Source: Legionellales bacterium
GTDB lineage: Bacteria > Pseudomonadota > Gammaproteobacteria > Legionellales > Legionellaceae
DNA length: 7,737 bases
NCBI GenBank assembly: GCA_020050955.1
Contig: JAGVJT010000038.1
Coordinates: forward strand, 1 to 7,737
Direction of reading: 5' to 3'
Position 1 is the first letter of the stretch. Every line of letters starts with the position of its first letter. Positions 1 to 6,922 of the stretch are shown here, piece by piece. The notes beneath the pieces are model-generated. The model was not told the origin of the DNA. It worked only from the letters and a program-made list of their open reading frames with translations, and searched no databases. A program made the position numbers and the translations under genes.

Positions 1-855
1 AAAGACTCACTGCTCAAAGAGCTTTATTTTTCTGCAAAACTTGCCATGCATCATGAAGAGAAATGGCTTAGCAAAACAGCCCTTGTCCTTGAACGACAAG
101 AAAAAGCTAGTCATTATCTTTTACAAAAAAATATTTCACCACAAGATGCGCGCACACTCTGGTCAACGTTTAAAGAGCATTATTTTTTGCATGAATCATC
201 AGACATCATCGCACGCCATACGGAAGCTATTTTAAGATGCACGCAATTTCCACTCGTTCTTATCATGCCACACCATAGCGAAGGTGGAACAGAAGTGTTT
301 ATTTACATGCCACATCGGGATGATCGCGTCGCCATTACAACAACTGTCTTAAGTAATCATCGCGCAACTATCCAAGAAGCTAACATCATCACCTGTGATC
401 ACCAATTTGATTTAGATACTTATGTGATTCTTGATGATCAAAATCATGCGATTTTAGAAGAGGATAAAATTTTGGCATTACAAACCGCATTAATCGCAGC
501 TCTCATGCCACAACGCACACTTCCTCACATCGCGCAACGCCGTGTTTCTCGTGTGCATGCACATTTTAACCTTACACCTAAAATCGCTTTTAATAACGAC
601 GATGATGAACAACAGACACAATTATTTCTCGTCGCATCAGATAGACCAGGGTTATTAGCAACCATCAGTCGTATTTTTTTACACGAAAATATCCACCTTC
701 ATCATGCAAAAATTGCAACTGCAGGTGAGCGAATTGAAGATACATTTTATATTTCTAATAAACATAATAAACCATTAAGTTCTAAAAAACAGGCACAATT
801 GCATCAGCGCATGTTACAAGCACTCGCACCAAAAGCATCGTCAATGCCAATATAA
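1..855 (+). CDS. glnD: GlnD C-terminal part: bifunctional PII uridylyltransferase / uridylyl-removing enzyme (5' end outside window)
   Basis: The reading frame is open from base 1 and stops at TAA 853-855, giving 284 visible residues. The ATG at 46 is internal: the codons before it continue the same helical sequence, so the gene is cut by the window edge. GlnD adds UMP to the PII signalling protein under nitrogen limitation and removes it when glutamine is high. The nucleotidyltransferase and most of the HD hydrolase region must lie upstream. Visible here are the linker after the HD domain and two ACT domains that sense glutamine. ACT1 starts near residue 95 with GGTEVFIY, and ACT2 lies near residues 207-275 with SDRPGLLATISRIF and then AGERIEDTFYI, the arrangement seen in Escherichia coli GlnD. 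No truncation or frameshift is seen. It is followed 104 bases later by lnt, an unusual neighbour for glnD compared with enterobacteria. Identification rests on motif matches recalled for the family and is secure. Confidence 0.95.
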   Translation, partial: KDSLLKELYFSAKLAMHHEEKWLSKTALVLERQEKASHYLLQKNISPQDARTLWSTFKEHYFLHESSDIIARHTEAILRCTQFPLVLIMPHHSEGGTEVFIYMPHRDDRVAITTTVLSNHRATIQEANIITCDHQFDLDTYVILDDQNHAILEEDKILALQTALIAALMPQRTLPHIAQRRVSRVHAHFNLTPKIAFNNDDDEQQTQLFLVASDRPGLLATISRIFLHENIHLHHAKIATAGERIEDTFYISNKHNKPLSSKKQAQLHQRMLQALAPKASSMPI

Positions 856-959
856 TCTGCCCGTGTGTTTTAATGTTGTACCTATTTTAAGCAAGAATGA
901 TCTTGATCTTTTTGCACGACTCATCTATTGTCGCATTCATTTGTTTCAATACTATCGTC

Positions 960-2516
960 ATGAGCGACACCTCGCTTCTTCTACACGACAACCAATTTTC
1001 AAAAATTAGCCGCCGTGCAGCATCACGCTGGCATATCGCGCGTACTTTTTTTTCGGGCATGCTGCTACCTTTGGGCTTTGCACCTTTTCATATCCCAGGT
1101 CTTGCCATCCTAAGTTTGGCGCTTTTATTTTTAGCATTACAAACGCTGTCCGTAAAACGTGCGTTCAAAACCGGTTTTCTCTATGGATTAGGCTTTTTTA
1201 GCCTCGGAGTTTCATGGATTTTCGTAAGTATTCATGACTATGGTCATTTAAACACACCATTAACAGCCGCCATTACGTTGTTATTCATTGCTTATCTCGC
1301 ACTTTTTATTGGTTTTATCTCAAGCTGGTATGCTTTATTAAAAAAAGAACATGCATCATGGTGGAATGCTATTTTATTCAGCACGTTATGGTGTTGTGGT
1401 GAGGTATTACGTGCTTACGTCTTTGGTGGTTTTCCGTGGCTGTTACTTGGATTTGGACAAATGGATTCACCTTTACATCATTTACTACCTCTTTTTGGTG
1501 TGTTCGGTGTCAGTTGGATCACCTGTCTTCTTGCAAGTTTATTAGGGCTTATTGCGTTATCTAAAGGCGCTAAGCGTTATACGCAACTTATTGTTTTCGT
1601 CGCTTTATTGTTAAGCCCACTAATGTTATCTAACAAACAATGGACCACTAAACAGCAACAACCTCTTTCAGTCGGCGTCATTCAAGCCAATTTATCCATG
1701 CGTGACAAATGGGACGAATCATTATTTTGGCAATTGCTTGATCATTATCACCAAAAAATTCAGCAATTGCTTGGTAAAAAGCAACTCATTGTCATGCCTG
1801 AGTCAGCCATCCCACTGCCTAGCAATTACATAAGTGACTTTTTGGAAACACTAGACCAACAAGCCAAACAAATGAATAGTGCGATTCTTTTAGGCATTCC
1901 TCATCCAACACGCGCCAATGAATCGCTTTATTACAACGCACTTTTAGGATTAGGCCATGCTGAGGGTATTTATTTTAAACAACATCTCGTGGCATTCGGT
2001 GAGTTTACCCCTCCTTTCTTGTCGCAATTGACAGAAAGCCTTGCACTACCCTTGCCTAACATGAGACCTGGCCCACCTCATCAATCGCTCATTACGGTCA
2101 ATCATCAGCCGATTGCCTCGCTCATTTGCTATGAATTAGCCTATCCCGAGTTATTACGACAACAATTACCAGACGCACAATGGATTGTTTCTATCAGTGA
2201 TGACGGCTGGTTTGGGCATTCTTTTGCAGTTTATCAGCACTTGCAAATGGCACAAGCTTTCTCAAAACTGACAGGACGTGACCAAATTGTCGCCAATAAT
2301 GATGGACTTTCCGCCATCATCGATGCTACAGGGCATATTGCTCACGCGCTAGCGCCGTTTAGTGCCGGCATTTTAGAAGCGTCGATTCAGCCTATGGTGG
2401 GCAGCTCGCCATGGAGTTTATACGGTGATAAACCAATTCAAGGTATTTTCTTACTGATGTTATTGCCTTATGTCATAACATTTATACGCAGATATTTACA
2501 TGATCCATCACTTTGA
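960..2516 (+). CDS. lnt: Lnt: apolipoprotein N-acyltransferase
   Basis: Lnt is an inner-membrane enzyme that transfers an acyl chain from phospholipid to the N-terminal cysteine of lipoproteins, the last maturation step before Lol sorting. From ATG 960 the protein is 518 aa (E. coli about 512). Several hydrophobic segments occupy residues ~28-225, including the conserved GVSWIFVSIHDYG segment. The periplasmic nitrilase-like domain runs from ~235 to ~470, and a last membrane helix precedes the C-terminus. The catalytic triad is visible: E281 in MPESAIP, K340 in YFKQHLVAFGEF and C390 in LICYELAYPE, plus E348 and the DDGWFG and QHLQMA motifs. An in-frame ATG at 897 would add 21 hydrophobic residues. 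I prefer 960 because the distances to the triad then match the family better, although neither start has a clear Shine-Dalgarno sequence. Its product would mature LptE, encoded downstream. The end of lnt carries the promoter of the next gene. Confidence 0.96.
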   Translation: MSDTSLLLHDNQFSKISRRAASRWHIARTFFSGMLLPLGFAPFHIPGLAILSLALLFLALQTLSVKRAFKTGFLYGLGFFSLGVSWIFVSIHDYGHLNTPLTAAITLLFIAYLALFIGFISSWYALLKKEHASWWNAILFSTLWCCGEVLRAYVFGGFPWLLLGFGQMDSPLHHLLPLFGVFGVSWITCLLASLLGLIALSKGAKRYTQLIVFVALLLSPLMLSNKQWTTKQQQPLSVGVIQANLSMRDKWDESLFWQLLDHYHQKIQQLLGKKQLIVMPESAIPLPSNYISDFLETLDQQAKQMNSAILLGIPHPTRANESLYYNALLGLGHAEGIYFKQHLVAFGEFTPPFLSQLTESLALPLPNMRPGPPHQSLITVNHQPIASLICYELAYPELLRQQLPDAQWIVSISDDGWFGHSFAVYQHLQMAQAFSKLTGRDQIVANNDGLSAIIDATGHIAHALAPFSAGILEASIQPMVGSSPWSLYGDKPIQGIFLLMLLPYVITFIRRYLHDPSL

Positions 2517-2524
2517 TTTATAAT
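2495..2524 (+). promoter_or_regulatory. Near-consensus sigma70 promoter for the 392-aa gene
   Basis: The -35 is TTTACA at 2495-2500 (5 of 6 bases match TTGACA). The -10 is TATAAT at 2519-2524 (6 of 6). The spacer is 18 bases. Transcription would start near 2530-2532, leaving a leader of about 28 bases before the ATG at 2559. The -35 lies in the last codons of lnt, and the -10 begins just after its stop. It is the best promoter match I see in the window. The only Shine-Dalgarno-like element is AGG at 2546-2548, which is weak. Confidence 0.6.
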
Positions 2525-2558
2525 TGAACATATACTGGTTTTCACAGGCAAACGACAC

Positions 2559-3737
2559 ATGAAATTATATTTTGACCCGCTCACACCGGGCAATGTTCCT
2601 ATTGAACAAGACACACAGCTCTACATTATAAAATCTGGTGAAGAGTATGTTGTTCGTGGCATCTCATCAGGTTTAGAAGAATTAGCAGCTGATCCGCAAT
2701 CGCAAGTTGATACCGGCTATTGGCGCATTGAGGATGCTGAAGCATTTATCAATGCCGTGGAAAAAGCATCGCTTACACCTACTATTTTTCCAAACAATAC
2801 ATTAACACTCAGTCCCTTACCGCGTGATATTATTACACAATGCACATCTATTGACTTACATTCTGCTCCTACACCCTTTAGTGGCAAAGCCAATCACGAA
2901 GCAACCGCCACTTGGGAACAAGATGAAACTGTTAATATGTATTTAATCGAAGAAGTCCGTATCATTTTCGCAACAAAAATCATGGATTTGTATGGCGACA
3001 AACTACTGGCCGCTGCCGCCGACTTTCGCGACAATCCACGAACAAGCAGTAAAAAAACCATTCATTTATTAAAAGAGATTAATCTCACAGAAGAAGAACA
3101 AAACAGAATTATTCATCCTCTTCTTAATCTTTTCCCTACAAAAGACAGAAAGGAGTTAGACGCTTTTTTTACACCACTTCCTCAGTACCCAACACATGTT
3201 CATCGATTTTCAGAACAAATTGATTTTGATAGCTTGCTTGAAGAGTGTGAAGAGCGTTTACGTAACCGCTCGTCTATCACGCACATCTTACAACGGCTTC
3301 AAGCCCACCCTGCTGTCGCGCCTCAACACACGCCACACGCCGACGAGCAAGAACAACACATTAATAACGACCAATTAGCACTCGCCATCGAACAAGACAT
3401 CTATGATTTTGTTAAACAACACTTTTTTAGCTTAATGGATGAGGATAACATTGATGAGCTTGAAACTGCATGGGGAAATTACGCAGAAAATGGCACGAAT
3501 GCCAGACATGAAGCATTGATGTCATTAAATATTTCAAATGAAGACCAGAATGAATTTTTGGCAGAACTAGAGCGTGACTATGATCTTGAGCCAGATTCTG
3601 TGCTTCTTGGACTGGCCAATAGTTATTTCACGCTCACAGATGAAAAACCCACACATGCAGCACTTTTTGATGGTTTGGTTGACTTTAGCTCAATACTAGC
3701 CGCTTATCGAGAAGCAATACCAAGACTTCGTGCTTAA
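2559..3737 (+). CDS. Uncharacterised acidic 392-aa protein with two diverged internal repeats
   Basis: I do not recognise this protein. It has no signal peptide, membrane segment or lipobox, so it is probably cytoplasmic or exported by a non-Sec route. It is rich in Asp and Glu, especially in the C-terminal half. Residues 1-125 form an N-terminal region beginning MKLYFDPLTPGNVP, with no known motif. Residues ~129-237 and ~275-390 are diverged copies of one unit. NLTEEEQN (175-182) pairs with NISNEDQN (324-331). From FFT (203) and YFT (356) the copies align without gaps through PTH and IDFDSLL / VDFSSIL. A low-complexity linker rich in His, Gln and Ala (~248-268) separates them. No catalytic triad, nucleotide-binding motif or metal ligand cluster is evident, and a mainly helical fold seems likely from composition. 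It has its own promoter and a hairpin after its stop, so it appears to be an independent unit set between lnt and leuS. A secreted effector role is conceivable if the host is Legionella-like, but nothing in the sequence proves it. Confidence 0.85.
   Translation: MKLYFDPLTPGNVPIEQDTQLYIIKSGEEYVVRGISSGLEELAADPQSQVDTGYWRIEDAEAFINAVEKASLTPTIFPNNTLTLSPLPRDIITQCTSIDLHSAPTPFSGKANHEATATWEQDETVNMYLIEEVRIIFATKIMDLYGDKLLAAAADFRDNPRTSSKKTIHLLKEINLTEEEQNRIIHPLLNLFPTKDRKELDAFFTPLPQYPTHVHRFSEQIDFDSLLEECEERLRNRSSITHILQRLQAHPAVAPQHTPHADEQEQHINNDQLALAIEQDIYDFVKQHFFSLMDEDNIDELETAWGNYAENGTNARHEALMSLNISNEDQNEFLAELERDYDLEPDSVLLGLANSYFTLTDEKPTHAALFDGLVDFSSILAAYREAIPRLRA
2943..3269 (+). repeat. Protein-level repeat, copy 1 (residues ~129-237 of the 392-aa protein)
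   Basis: First copy of a diverged ~110-residue unit. Anchor positions are the acidic motif NLTEEEQN at 175-182, FFT at 203-205, PTH at 211-213, F217 and IDFDSLL at 221-227. The similarity is visible in the protein and largely lost in the DNA, so the duplication is old. Confidence 0.65.
3381..3728 (+). repeat. Protein-level repeat, copy 2 (residues ~275-390 of the 392-aa protein)
   Basis: Second copy. The matching anchors are NISNEDQN at 324-331, YFT at 356-358, PTH at 364-366, F370 and VDFSSIL at 374-380. The 26 residues from position 202 in copy 1 and 355 in copy 2 align with no gap and share 10 identities. A four-residue length difference lies between the acidic motif and the FFT/YFT anchor. 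Confidence 0.65.
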
Positions 3738-3741
3738 CGAT

Positions 3742-3768
3742 GTTTTGCTCGTTTTATTCGGGCAAAAC
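3742..3768 (+). terminator. Hairpin after the 392-aa gene, possible terminator without a U-tract
   Basis: GTTTTGCTCG (3742-3751) pairs with CGGGCAAAAC (3759-3768): ten base pairs including one G-T wobble, around a seven-base loop TTTTATT. It begins four bases after the stop codon at 3735-3737. No run of T follows on either strand, so it may act as an mRNA-stabilising 3' end or a weak terminator rather than a strong intrinsic one. Confidence 0.4.
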
Positions 3769-3784
3769 ACACGTTGAATGACAA

Positions 3785-3812
3785 TTGCTACCCCTTTGAT
3801 GCATGTTACAAA
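3785..3812 (+). promoter_or_regulatory. Weak extended -10 promoter candidate for leuS, with a dyad over the -10
   Basis: The -35 candidate TTGCTA (3785-3790) and the -10 candidate TACAAA (3807-3812) each match four of six consensus bases. The spacer is 16 bases, and a TG one base before the -10 (3804-3805) makes an extended -10. Transcription would start near 3819, giving a leader of about 65 bases. The -10 lies inside the near-palindrome TTACAAATGTAA (3806-3817), which could be an operator. A promoter is expected here because the upstream gene is followed by a hairpin. Confidence 0.35.
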
Positions 3813-3860
3813 TGTAAAGAACCAACGTAAGACTATTGCTGCAAAGCATCAGAGGCGGTA
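3789..3860 (+). other. Long imperfect inverted repeat (14-bp stem) in front of leuS
   Basis: TACCCCTTTGATGC (3789-3802) pairs with GCATCAGAGGCGGTA (3846-3860). There are 14 base pairs, one of them a T-G wobble, and one bulged C at 3856. The loop is 43 bases (3803-3845) and contains the dyad at 3806-3817. If transcription starts near 3819, the left arm is not in the leuS RNA, so the structure would form only in a read-through transcript, in a minus-strand RNA or in DNA. It could be a leader element, a remnant of a small structured RNA gene or a small repeat. No known riboswitch or T-box features were recognised. Confidence 0.4.
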
Positions 3861-3872
3861 TCCTAACCAACT
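3853..3872 (-). other. tRNA-like fragment (D-loop region), probably a degraded remnant or chance match
   Basis: Read on the minus strand from 3872, the sequence AGTTGGTTAGGATACC followed by GCCT resembles the D-loop to anticodon-stem portion of bacterial tRNA-Asp-type genes. The flanks do not form the D-stem or anticodon stem, and no acceptor stem or intact T-arm is found, so it is not a functional tRNA gene. It could mark an old integration or recombination end. The identification is from memory of tRNA consensus sequence and is tentative. Confidence 0.2.
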
Positions 3873-3884
3873 CCGTTAAATTTT

Positions 3885-6380
3885 ATGTCGTACACCATGG
3901 ATAACAGCTATAACCCACGTGAAGTTGAAGAACAAGCCCAGCATTATTGGGCAAAAAAGCAATGTTTTAATGTCACTGAAGATTTAAACAAAGAAAAATT
4001 TTATTGTTTATCCATGTTTCCCTATCCTAGTGGCTCGCTTCACATGGGACACGTTCGCAATTATACCTTAGGTGATGTCATTGCACGTTACCAGCGCGCC
4101 CAAGGAAAAAATGTCTTACAACCCATTGGTTGGGACGCATTTGGATTACCCGCCGAAAATGCAGCCATTAAACACGGCATTCACCCTGCTGTTTGGACAA
4201 AACAAAACATTGCCTCAATGAAAACACAATTTTTACGATTAGGTAATGCTTATGATTGGCGCCGTGAAATAGCCACATGTGATCCAGAATACTATCGCTG
4301 GGAACAATGGTTTTTTATCCAACTTTACAAAAAAGGGCTTGTTTACAAAAAGAACTCTTGGGTTAATTGGGATCCTGTTGATCAAACTGTTTTAGCCAAC
4401 GAACAAGTCGTTGATGGCCGAGGATGGCGCTCAGGTGCCCTTGTCGAACGCAAAGAAATTTCACAATGGTTTATTAAAATCACAGCCTATGCAGATGAGC
4501 TTCTTTTGGGATTAGACACCTTAGAAGGTTGGCCTGCACAAGTGAAGCAAATGCAACGCAACTGGATTGGGCGTTCGGAAGGCTGTGAGATTCATTTTGC
4601 TGTCGAGCAAGTCAGCAAACGCTTAAAAGTCTATACAACACGTCCGGATACCTTAATGGGGGTGACTTATTTGGCCATCGCGCCAGATCATCCTTTAGCA
4701 AAGCATGCAGCAAAAGAAGACGCAAATGTTCAAGCGTTTCTTGATACCTGCCAAAATTTAAGCACCACAGAAGCAGAATTAGCCACCATGGAAAAACGCG
4801 GCATTGCGACTGGTCTTATGGCGATTCATCCTGTTACCGGCAATAAGCTACCCATTTGGATTGCAAATTTTGTACTCATGCAGTACGGCACAGGGGCGGT
4901 AATGGCGGTTCCCGCGCATGATCAACGTGATTTTGAGTTTGCTCAGAAATATCATCTTCCACGTCAAGAAGTTATTGTACCACAAAGCACAGAGCCTTCT
5001 TTTGATCTCAGTAAAGCGGCTTATACTGTCCATGAAGGCACACTTATTCATTCAGGACAATTTGATGGATTAAGTTGTGAAGAGGCCGTCAAAGCAATTA
5101 CACAACACTTAGAAGCAAATGAAGCAGGACGTGCAACGATTAATTATCGTTTGCGCGATTGGGGTGTTTCTCGCCAACGTTATTGGGGCACACCCATCCC
5201 GATGATCTTATGTGATGAATGCGGCATTGTTCCCGTCCCAGAAGAAGAATTACCGGTAGTATTACCTGAAAACGTTGATTTCACCGTCACAGGCTCACCA
5301 CTCACTCATTGCTCTGACTTCATCAACACCACATGCCCCAAATGTGGCCACGATGCGACACGCGAATCTGATACCTTTGATACGTTTATGGAATCGTCTT
5401 GGTACTATGCTCGCTTTGCGTGCAAAGGACAAGAAAATGCCATGCTCGATGATCGTGCAAAATATTGGACGCCTGTTGACCAGTATGTCGGTGGTATCGA
5501 ACATGCCGTCATGCATTTGCTATACGCACGTTTTTTTCACAAGCTGATGCGAGATGAAGGATTAGTTAACTCTGATGAGCCTTTTAAATCACTTCTAACA
5601 CAAGGGATGTTGCTTAAAAACGGACAAAAAATGTCTAAATCAGTAGGCAACGTGGTCGACCCAAATCTACTAATTGATACTTATGGTGCAGATACCGCGC
5701 GTTTGTTTGTGTTATTCGCCGCATCACCTGAACAATCACTTGAATGGTCAGACGCGGGTGTTGAAGGTGCGCACCGTTTTTTAAAGCGACTCTGGGCATT
5801 TACTTATCAACACCATACCATTTTAAAAGAAATTAATGATTTGTATGTTGATGATTCACCAACTGTTAACTGGCAAACAGCCGATAATCGCTTGAAAAAA
5901 GCGCGATGCACCATGCATCAAATTTTGGCACAAGCTACATATGATTATGAGCGTCAACAATTTAATACTGTTGTATCAGCATGCATGAAACTATTAAACG
6001 AACTAGCATCTTATTCCATCGAAACAGAGCTTGATCGTTATTTCCTTCATTCTGGTATCAGCGCACTACTTCGCTTGCTTGCCCCCATGACACCTCATAT
6101 CGCGCACGCATTATGGCAGCATGCTGGTTTCTCGAAACCAATCATTGATGCTTCATGGCCTAAAGTCGATAAAAATGCTCTTAAAACCAATGAAGTTGAT
6201 TTCATTGTGCAAGTCAACGGGAAACTTCGTGCGCAATTTACTGCAGCCCATGATGCACCAGATGATACACTGATTGACTTAGCCAAAGAACAAGTGACTA
6301 ATTATTTGGATGGCAAGTCATTAAAAAAAGCGATTGTAGTGGCTCATCGACAATTAGTTAACTTGGTAATCAGTGAGTGA
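3885..6380 (+). CDS. leuS: LeuS: leucyl-tRNA synthetase
   Basis: This cytoplasmic class I enzyme charges tRNA-Leu with leucine. From ATG 3885 it has 831 residues. An alternative ATG at 3897 (MDNSYNP) aligns exactly with the E. coli N-terminus and may be the true start; neither has a Shine-Dalgarno sequence. Domains in order: Rossmann catalytic core with HMGH at 53-56; CP1 editing domain with the threonine-rich TTRPDT at 251-256 and the specificity aspartate D346 in AHDQRD; a zinc-ribbon-like segment with CDEC at 443-446 and CPKC at 484-487; [15 protein letters not shown] at 582-586; an anticodon-binding helical domain; and a C-terminal domain with VQVNGK. Only a few residues separate QGMLL from KMSKS, so the leucine-specific insertion present in E. 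coli is absent. The four zinc-ligand cysteines, lost in E. coli, are kept. The stop codon overlaps the lptE start, as expected of a coupled operon. Confidence 0.98.
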   Translation: MSYTMDNSYNPREVEEQAQHYWAKKQCFNVTEDLNKEKFYCLSMFPYPSGSLHMGHVRNYTLGDVIARYQRAQGKNVLQPIGWDAFGLPAENAAIKHGIHPAVWTKQNIASMKTQFLRLGNAYDWRREIATCDPEYYRWEQWFFIQLYKKGLVYKKNSWVNWDPVDQTVLANEQVVDGRGWRSGALVERKEISQWFIKITAYADELLLGLDTLEGWPAQVKQMQRNWIGRSEGCEIHFAVEQVSKRLKVYTTRPDTLMGVTYLAIAPDHPLAKHAAKEDANVQAFLDTCQNLSTTEAELATMEKRGIATGLMAIHPVTGNKLPIWIANFVLMQYGTGAVMAVPAHDQRDFEFAQKYHLPRQEVIVPQSTEPSFDLSKAAYTVHEGTLIHSGQFDGLSCEEAVKAITQHLEANEAGRATINYRLRDWGVSRQRYWGTPIPMILCDECGIVPVPEEELPVVLPENVDFTVTGSPLTHCSDFINTTCPKCGHDATRESDTFDTFMESSWYYARFACKGQENAMLDDRAKYWTPVDQYVGGIEHAVMHLLYARFFHKLMRDEGLVNSDEPFKSLLTQGMLLKNGQKMSKSVGNVVDPNLLIDTYGADTARLFVLFAASPEQSLEWSDAGVEGAHRFLKRLWAFTYQHHTILKEINDLYVDDSPTVNWQTADNRLKKARCTMHQILAQATYDYERQQFNTVVSACMKLLNELASYSIETELDRYFLHSGISALLRLLAPMTPHIAHALWQHAGFSKPIIDASWPKVDKNALKTNEVDFIVQVNGKLRAQFTAAHDAPDDTLIDLAKEQVTNYLDGKSLKKAIVVAHRQLVNLVISE

Positions 6381-6922
6381 TGCGTCGGCGAACATCGAGC
6401 GTTTGCACGATTATCTTCACATGCCTCATGCTCGCTGGATGTGGGTTTCATTTGCGCGGCGTGCAATCATTACCATCTTGGCTGAATAAGGTTTCGGTCA
6501 TCACCACGCATGTTTCGCCCGAATGGGGTCCCATCATGAAACGACAATTGCAGCTTGCGCATGTCATGATTGTAGACGACCCAACTGAAGCACCCTATTG
6601 GCTGACGATTCAAAATGAACGTATGCAACAAAACATCAGCAGTATTAGCTCAGGATCGTCGCCACGGCAATATCAATTGACATATCACGTTCAATTTACA
6701 TTACAACGTGCGAAAGGTACCGAACTTATCGCACCTAGCACCATTGTTGTCACACGATTGTTAACGATCAATAATGATCGCATACTAGGTTCACATGACG
6801 AAGAAGAACAACTAAAGCAAGAAATGCGCCGTGACGCCGCCGTACAAATATTGTATCGCCTCGAACCCATGCCACATACGTTGCTTTCTCCAACCATCTT
6901 AAATACGAGGCCATCATCATGA
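6380..6922 (+). CDS. lptE: LptE: LPS-assembly outer-membrane lipoprotein
   Basis: LptE is an outer-membrane lipoprotein that sits inside the LptD barrel and helps insert lipopolysaccharide into the outer leaflet. The 180-aa protein starts with an arginine-rich n-region, a hydrophobic stretch and the lipobox LAGC at 18-21; the lipidated residue is C21, followed by GFHLRG, the family hallmark. The C-terminal part has the usual pattern ending near EQLKQEMRRDAAVQILYRLE (143-162). The ATG overlaps the leuS stop (TGATG at 6378-6382); a GTG one codon earlier at 6377 is possible. Its last four bases, ATGA, also start the next gene, so translation is probably coupled on both sides. Maturation needs Lnt, encoded upstream in this window. 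The family is divergent in sequence; identification rests on the lipobox context, the size and the position between leuS and holA. Confidence 0.93.
   Translation: MRRRTSSVCTIIFTCLMLAGCGFHLRGVQSLPSWLNKVSVITTHVSPEWGPIMKRQLQLAHVMIVDDPTEAPYWLTIQNERMQQNISSISSGSSPRQYQLTYHVQFTLQRAKGTELIAPSTIVVTRLLTINNDRILGSHDEEEQLKQEMRRDAAVQILYRLEPMPHTLLSPTILNTRPSS

Noticed and set aside
41..235. Plus-strand open frame of 64 codons in another frame
   Set aside because: It overlaps the glnD frame, which is supported by conserved ACT-domain sequence and is open through the whole region.
851..856. TATAAT at the end of glnD as a possible lnt promoter -10
   Set aside because: No -35-like hexamer is present at 16-18 bases upstream (sequences near ACCAAA) and there is no extended -10. 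The match to TATAAT alone is not enough in AT-rich DNA.
3742..3768. A strong intrinsic terminator
   Set aside because: The stem is good but no T-run follows on either strand, so it is listed only as a possible terminator.
3853..3872. A functional tRNA gene on the minus strand
   Set aside because: The D-stem, anticodon stem and acceptor stem do not pair, and no intact T-loop follows at the right distance.
3738..3884. A T-box or leucine-attenuation leader for leuS
   Set aside because: No run of leucine codons in a short leader frame and no recognisable T-box sequence or antiterminator was found.
4848..5051. Minus-strand open frame of 67 codons
   Set aside because: It is fully inside leuS, where the + strand frame carries conserved editing-domain motifs.
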